From assembly GCA_012931725.1 (NCBI GenBank), contig CM022944.1, positions 62,885,915-62,949,914 of the forward strand: 64,000 nucleotides of DNA, in the 5' to 3' direction. Made by a program: the position numbers and the translations under genes. Source of the stretch: Litsea cubeba. Its lineage: Eukaryota > Streptophyta > Magnoliopsida > Laurales > Lauraceae. This document shows, piece by piece, positions 58,792 to 64,000 of the stretch (the first letter of the stretch is position 1; each line of letters begins with the position of its first letter). Under the pieces are notes generated by a model that had not been told where the DNA came from, searched no databases, and saw nothing but the letters and a program-made list of their open reading frames with translations.

Positions 58792-59345
58792 CTACTTTTT
58801 TTATGTTTGTGTTTTGCTGGGTTATGGTTATGGGTTCTTTTTTAACCTTTCAGTGTACATGTCCTGTACTAAGAAGGACTTTTATTAATAAATTATTATT
58901 TTATAGCACCATCGTTTATGCCAGCAAATGACTCTGGCTGATGACCCCAAGCTTTCGCAAAAGTTGGATACATGGAAATTACAGAAATGAGGAGTTTTGT
59001 TTGTTTGATTTTGAATTTTGTTTGATGACTAGAATTGTGAATTTTAATCAAGCAATTCAATTTGGGAAAGTGAAGCAGCAGGTTGATGAAAAAGGGTGAC
59101 ATTGCACCTTTCAACTTCTAAAACCCCCTAGTTTTTTACTAGCAACTGATTTTCCCTCCCAACTCAAATTATCCCTCTTTCAGTTTCAGGTTTTACCTAT
59201 GAAGTTGTGTATCCTTATTTGGAATATAAAAATGGAAATTCTATAGCCTATGTGACTCAAAGAGCGGGCAGGGTGGATGATGAGTTTTTGCTAGAATTTG
59301 CATGCTATTATTTATTCACTGTTTTTCTTATTCAATTTGAAAACA
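58792..59345. other. Unassigned DNA upstream of the Ulp1 fragment
   Basis: No coding sequence I can defend. A T-rich tract ending tttatag (58907-58913) before caccatcg and another ending tttcag (59180-59190) look like 3' splice sites, so degraded upstream exons of the following protease gene may lie here. Confidence 0.3.
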
Positions 59346-59621
59346 AAGATTGTGGCTGACACAACGATTTGGAGATTACAGATGGGGTGAGCCTTGGGTT
59401 TGGACTTCCGTGACAAAGACTGATATCCCATATCAGCAGAATGGGACGAATTGTGGTTTCTTTTTTATTGGATACACAGAGCACTGCATATACCATCGCC
59501 CGATAAGGTTCACCCAAGATGACATTCCGTATTACCGACGGAAGATCTTGGTTGAGTTCTTCAAGAGAAGCTGGCTGCTGAATGCTGATAGGCTTCAACT
59601 CCCCAACCTCCCAGCTTTGTA
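59346..59621 (+). CDS. Ulp1-like (C48) cysteine protease, C-terminal exon fragment
   Basis: About 90 codons ending at TAA 59620-59622. The segment TDIPYQQNGTNCGFFFIGYT has the Gln (QQNGT) and the catalytic Cys (NCGFF) of the Ulp1/SENP family, where the usual motif is Q..NG.DCG; here the residue before Cys is Asn. Then FTQDDIPYYRRKILVEFFKR, typical of the family's last helices. The catalytic His and Asp would lie in exons not found upstream. Ulp1 domains occur in host SUMO proteases and are also carried by plant Mutator- and CACTA-type transposons; context (transposons on both sides) favours a transposon-captured or relic copy. Confidence 0.65.
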
Positions 59622-59622
59622 A

Positions 59623-59977
59623 AGTTCTATTACGGATGAAATCAAGCCCTTAACAGTATTTGTTTCGCAGAAATCGTTGTAATGAACTTATTCTTCTGAG
59701 TGAAATTGCTGTATTGAACTTATTGTTTGGAACAACAATTTCTTTTTAAGTTGAAGTTTATGTATGATGTAATGAACTTGTTATTTTGGGTGAAAATGAT
59801 ATAATGAAATTGTTGTTTGGCTGGATCCTGTTTGTTGAAGTTGAAGTTGATGTATGATTTAATAAACTTGTTGTTTTGGAAGAATGGACATCACTGTACA
59901 GGGCAAGCATGTGTCCATAATTGTAAAAAATAATTACTTGATGTTAACTCACCATGATTTAAAAATAAAAAACCTTC
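59623..59977 (+). other. 3' flank of the Ulp1 fragment with degenerate repeats
   Basis: Imperfect repetition of gtaatgaacttattgtttgg-like and agttgaagttgatgtatgat-like segments (about 59676-59880). AT-rich, non-coding, resembling a 3' untranslated region; aataaac at about 59860 is a weak poly(A)-signal candidate. Confidence 0.35.
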
Positions 59978-60822
59978 CCAACTGTCGTGACCCCGGACCG
60001 GGAAACTAGGGGGAAAGGGAGGATCCGAGTCCGGGAGTCGGGACAGTGGGGGGGGTGATGCCGCGCCACGTGCATCTCTTTGGCTAAAACGCACACGGAA
60101 TTAAAAGAATATTTATCCGTGCACGTGATTTCCCACAGGGTTCCGCGGTGAGGATTATCTGTACACATCATCTCACATGTAACCATATCAAATATATTTT
60201 CAAGATTGCGGAAGCGTGTAGCAAACCATATTAGTACCATTCAATCCAATCCCATAAGCAAGACTGATTTATGATTAACATAACAAGATATCAGAATGAG
60301 CAATGATCATAAGCATATTTCCCCAAAAGTAAAGTTAAGTATATTCACAAAATATCAGTTGATTAATGCTCCCAAAATAACGGTCAACAAAGACCGTATA
60401 ACCAAATGAAACCTAAAACAAAGATATTATAAATCCCAAAGTGTATCGTTCTCAAGGCAAGGCCGAATGTCTACATGACATCATCGGCTTGCCACTCAAT
60501 CACTCGCTGCGGTTCACCGACCGCCTCCTCCGGCTCCTCCTCAATGGCAATAAGCTTGGGACCTGAGTACCAAAATAAATGGATCAGACACGACGGTCTG
60601 GCAGATGGGTGAAAAGATATGTAATAATAAAACGATAATACTTTGCAAAAGTTTAGAAAACTTGTGAGTAAATAATGAACTTCATAAAAGGCGATATATC
60701 ATTTTAAAAGAGGCACATATGCAATAAATCATGTAAGGTAACAAGGATTCGGAAACTGTCAAGATGGCAACCACACAAAGCTAGATCCTCCCTTCACTAA
60801 CGTGAAGAGAGCACATACCCTA

Positions 60823-60918
60823 CAGGATCATTGGCCTCAGTCACACGAGGTGATGAGGAACAACGATAAACAGGATCATTGGCCTCAGTCACACGAGGTG
60901 AGGAGGAACAACGATAAA
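60823..60918. repeat. 48-bp tandem duplication in Tekay LTR
   Basis: Two adjacent 48-bp units (60823-60870, 60871-60918), each starting caggatcattggcctcagtc, differing at one or two bases. Confidence 0.9.
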
Positions 60919-61692
60919 ATACTATAATATATATACTATACAGGACCACGGTAGCGAACCGGGTAAACTATGCAAATTCCAGACTGCAGCTGACTATCAG
61001 GAGGGGAAGGAACCCCAAGTCGGTGGATCAAACCAACTAGGTCGTCCAAGCTCAGTGGTGCCGACTCATAGGTCAAATACGATAAATCAAATCGTGTACA
61101 TATTAAAGAAACGGGGTGCTCATAGGCACAAATACACATTCGTATCTGGTCGGTCATATACAGGTTAGCAAAAGCTAAATACACTTTCAATACTCTCAAG
61201 ACAGTCTAGTCATATCATGTGGGTTTGAAATCCCAAAATAGGAGTTTGGTTGAAAGTCAAATACAAATAGTTTTCCCATACCTTTACAGGCTAACAATGG
61301 GGTTTCTAGAATTGAACCAGTGCGAATAGGGTCCCGTATGTCAATTATGATGAAATTTTGGTACTCTTTAAGAGTTAGGGACATTCCGGGTCCTTATACA
61401 CATTGGTCAATCTAGAAAATCTCATAGAATCTCCATGATGAGTTTCCCCTTCCTCCGGACTTCACGTAATGCCTTACAAGTCCCTAAATAACAATGGGGC
61501 ACCAAATAATACCTCCCCACTACAACCCTTTGCAATTTACCCAATTCATTCATGGGTTTAAATGCATCCTTATAGGTTCAATGCCTTCAAATAAGAAGAT
61601 AAGGGATAGAGCTGAATTGGACTTGAGTATGGGCTTGGAATGAATCTGGAAGATAGTCCCACAACTCTCTTAATTTACAGTTCATCTCATTT

Positions 61693-61919
61693 CAGTCCGA
61701 TCGATCGGGCTCCTTGGCCGATCGATCGGTCTTGAATTGCTTCCAGTTATTTACAGTCCGATCGATCGGACCTGATGGGCGATCGATCGGTCCTGAGAAC
61801 CCTCTCAGTTATTTACAGTCCGATCGATCGGACCTGATAGGCGATCGATCGGTCCTGAGAACCCTCTCAGTTATTTACAGTCCGATCGATCGGACCTGAT
61901 GGGCGATCGATCGGTCCTG
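61693..61919. repeat. Palindromic 62-bp minisatellite in Tekay LTR, 4 units
   Basis: Units start cagtccgatcgatcgg at 61693, 61754, 61816 and 61878. Each holds two copies of the palindromic core cgatcgatcg, and the outer parts pair as a longer stem (gtccgatcgatcgg against cgatcgatcggtcc). The last three units are nearly identical; the first is diverged and one base shorter, suggesting recent expansion. Confidence 0.92.
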
Positions 61920-62625
61920 CAACGAATCCCAACCTATTTGGTTGAATTCTTCTCTTGTCCAACTCCTATCCATTTCCTTTCTTTCCCCTTCTTCCATACA
62001 CATCTTCACGAATAATTGGGCTATTCCTTGACCTCCTTATCTCATCAAATCATCAATCAAAATCAACAAGACTAAACCATCAAACATGATAACCATTAAA
62101 ACTATTAAGGAAAACAAATCAAGATTTTTCATAAAACATGATAAAACACATGAGAATCGTTTCATCCACTTGCCTTGGGTCCAATTGCAAATCAAATTGA
62201 GCTCTAATCACCTCTTAGGCCCCCAATCAAACACCTATACACAAAACCCCCAAATCCAAACCCTAGATCAACAAAATCCAAGTAAAACAAGACGGAATTT
62301 TCCAATAATTGAAATAGAGCTACCCAAGGGCTAAACAAACAAGATTATAAAACTTTTAGGAAGATCACTTACAAGGAAGTTCTTCAAAAAGCAAGGTGTT
62401 GTCCAAAGCAAGTTTTGGAGTGGGCGGTTTTCTTCAAAAATGGTGTCAAGATGAAGCCCTCGAGATGAGGAAGAAGATTGTAGCTTCTAATCTTCCATTA
62501 GCACTAGTTTAGTGGGGGATTGAAGATGAAGAGGCAAGAAAAGGTAAGGGAAAACCCTTAGGGCTGGGGTTTTTCTTCTCCTCTAGGGTTTTTGCCAGAA
62601 ATGGGAAAAATGAAGAAGAAGCTTT

Positions 62626-62635
62626 CTATATATAG
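62626..62635 (-). promoter_or_regulatory. TATA-like box in Tekay LTR
   Basis: CTATATATAG, followed on the minus strand by a GA/CT-rich stretch (aagcttcttcttc) and aaaccctagaggag, a plausible plant core promoter and leader. The only strong TATA found in this LTR. Confidence 0.55.
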
Positions 62636-63138
62636 TAAGTGGGGATGGGGCCCACAACTTAAAAGAATTCTCGAGCTCAAAACATGGTCCTCGGGGCTTC
62701 AAATGAATTCGACGAAGAAGACAAAGTTGATCGGCAAAATTTCTAGTTTCCAAAAAGTATATATTTTGTACATTTTGGTGATATTGAAATCGGTGTCCAG
62801 ATTTTGGGTGAAAAGACCATTTTGCCCTCAATTAGTGAAAAATCGGGTTTAAGGTCCTTGAATGAAAACGATGTCAACATGAAAGTTGTAGGGATTAACA
62901 AGATAAGTCCAATGGGGTTAAAAACACGATTCTTGGAAATCATCGGTAAACCCCTAATCTCGCACAATTCTTAACAAGAACCCCCAAAGGGTCCCACAAA
63001 TAAAAAGGCTCTCCAAATTCCCCAAAGCTATTATAAAAGCTATTCTAATCCCCAACTAATCCAAAACCACTAAACACACTTAAACTAAAACACAACTTAA
63101 TCAACTCTAAACGAGGTCTCTCGGGTCGGGGTCTTACA

Positions 63139-63149
63139 TCCTCCACCCC
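63139..63149 (-). promoter_or_regulatory. Polypurine tract of the Tekay-type element
   Basis: Minus strand GGGGTGGAGGA directly between the stop codon of the polyprotein (TAA, 63152-63150) and the LTR start (63138). Confidence 0.75.
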
Positions 63150-64000
63150 TTAGGACATTTGGTCCTCCAAATGGAAATTAAAACTCACCTCCGGTAGAAG
63201 ATGTGGGTACTTCTTCTGAACTTGATCCCGTAATTCCCAAGTTGCTTCTTCCGGTCCATGATTCTCCCAAAGTACCTTGACCCACTGAATAGTCCGAGTT
63301 CTCAATTCTTGTTCCTTGGTGTCAATGATCTGCTTGGGCTTCTCAACATATGTAGCATCTTCTCGGATTTCTAATGGCTCATAACGGAGTATGTGTAGTC
63401 TGTCAGGAACGTATTTCTTCAACATAGACACGTGGAAAACATTGTGTACGCCGGAGAGCTCAGGTGGTAAGGCTAACCTATAAGCCACATCACCAATCCT
63501 ACTCACAATGTCGTACGGTCCAATGTATCTCCTAGACAATTTGCCCTTCTGTCCAAACCTCAAAGTCCCACGAGTGGGTGACACTCTCAAGAAAACCTTA
63601 CCTCCTTCTTTAAATTATAAATCCCTTCTGTGAGAGTCTGCATAACTCTTCTGTCTACTCTGAGCCACTTTCAGACGTTCTTGGATCAACTTGACCTTGT
63701 CGCTTGTCTCACTAACAATGGTCGGTCCATGGAAACTGCGAGTACCAACTTCTTCCCAACAAACAGGTGTTCTACACCTTCTGCCATACAAAGCCTCAAA
63801 AGGTGCCATACTGATACTCGAGTGGAAACTGTTGTTGTAAGCGAACTCACACAACGGTAAGGCTTCATCCCACTGAGTTTTGAAATCTAGCACACAGGCT
63901 CGAAGCATATCCTCAAGTGTCTGAATTGTCCTTTCTGACTGACCATCGGTCTGTGGGTGATAGGCCGTGCTGAACTGTAACTTCGTACCCATAGATTCAT
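63150..64000 (-). pseudogene. Tekay-type integrase C-terminus with chromodomain (one premature stop)
   Basis: Visible from integrase core to the end of the polyprotein. Upstream frame (63992-63615): FSTAYHPQTDGQSERTIQTL with the catalytic Glu (QSERT), then FAYNNSFHSSI and APFEALYGRRCRTPVCWEEV, ending HRRDL*. TAA at 63617-63615 replaces one codon; the same frame continues FKEGGKVFLRVSPTRG, with the GPYDI and PELSGVHNVFHVSM segments, and ends in a chromodomain (VKVLWENHGPEEATWELRDQ). The chromodomain would direct integration to heterochromatin, as known for chromoviruses. The single stop is the only break seen in about 280 codons, so this is younger or better kept than the Tat copies. Confidence 0.85.

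Larger units (their letters stand above)
59983..63138 (-). repeat. 3' LTR of the Tekay-type element (3,156 bp)
   Basis: Minus strand starts TGTAAGACCCCGACCCGAGA at 63138, directly after the polypurine tract, and ends ..GGGGTCACGACA at 59983, giving TG..CA termini and length usual for Tekay LTRs. Contains a TATA-like box (62626-62635), a four-unit palindromic minisatellite (61693-61919) and a 48-bp duplication (60823-60918). No second LTR is in the window to confirm the ends. Confidence 0.72.
59983..64000 (-). mobile_element. Tekay/Del-type chromovirus (Ty3/gypsy), 3' end
   Basis: Minus-strand order: integrase core, integrase C-terminus, chromodomain, polypurine tract, 3' LTR. The rest lies beyond 64000. 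The SPTRGTLRFGQKGKLSRRYI segment and the VFHVSMLKKYVPD stretch are typical of the Tekay clade. ccaac (59978-59982) is the candidate target duplication. Confidence 0.82.

Noticed and set aside
58914..58980. Short frame MTLADDPKLSQKLDTWKLQ as an upstream exon of the Ulp1 fragment
   Set aside because: Too short, ends in a stop, and no family motif is present.

Overview
This is transposon-dense flowering-plant nuclear DNA. The evidence is plant-type Ty3/gypsy LTR retrotransposons of three lineages (Tat, Athila, Tekay chromovirus), a CACTA (En/Spm) transposon end, plant-type GT-AG introns and a plant Ulp1-like protease remnant. I see no intact host gene, no rRNA or tRNA and no CRISPR array. Species cannot be named from the sequence.

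Layout. 1-1961: 3' end of a CACTA transposon, with the last two transposase exons and a subterminal-repeat end in a CACTA-type inverted repeat. 1962-2962: anonymous DNA. 2968-27040: Tat element A, complete, TG..CA, flanked by the 5-bp duplication TTCAT. It has a 2.5-kb 5' LTR, primer-binding site, repeat-rich leader, decayed gag-pol (gag, acidic linker, protease, G-patch, RT, RNase H, second RNase H, integrase), a convergent antisense gene, repeat arrays, an extra partial LTR made by a 1,670-bp tandem duplication, and the 3' LTR. 27046-28070: anonymous. 28070-29365: minus-strand Athila-type integrase relic. 29366-39356: Tat element B (5' LTR, a leader with about 21 copies of a 144-bp repeat, gag), cut off by 39357-57535: Tat element C (5' LTR to antisense gene; better preserved pol). 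C has no 3' LTR in direct orientation; it abuts a 1.26-kb inverted fragment of the same LTR family (57536-58791). 58792-59977: Ulp1/C48 protease C-terminus and its 3' flank. 59983-64000: minus-strand Tekay-like chromovirus, 3' LTR plus integrase/chromodomain end, continuing past the window.

How it fits together. The sense strand of the Tat family encodes the usual polyprotein with dual RNase H. Convergent to it, between pol and the 3' LTR, lies a separate multi-exon gene on the opposite strand. Its product has a basic N-terminus, a region resembling the plant mobile domain (PMD), acidic exons and a coiled-coil-like C-terminus. Copies A and C keep the same splice-site positions and phases, which argues for a real spliced antisense gene. 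All copies carry stops and frameshifts, so nothing here looks autonomous. Many lesions are C-to-T or G-to-A, as expected of long-methylated repeats.

Limits: domain calls come from reading motifs; no alignment or database search was run. LTR divergence and repeat counts are by eye.
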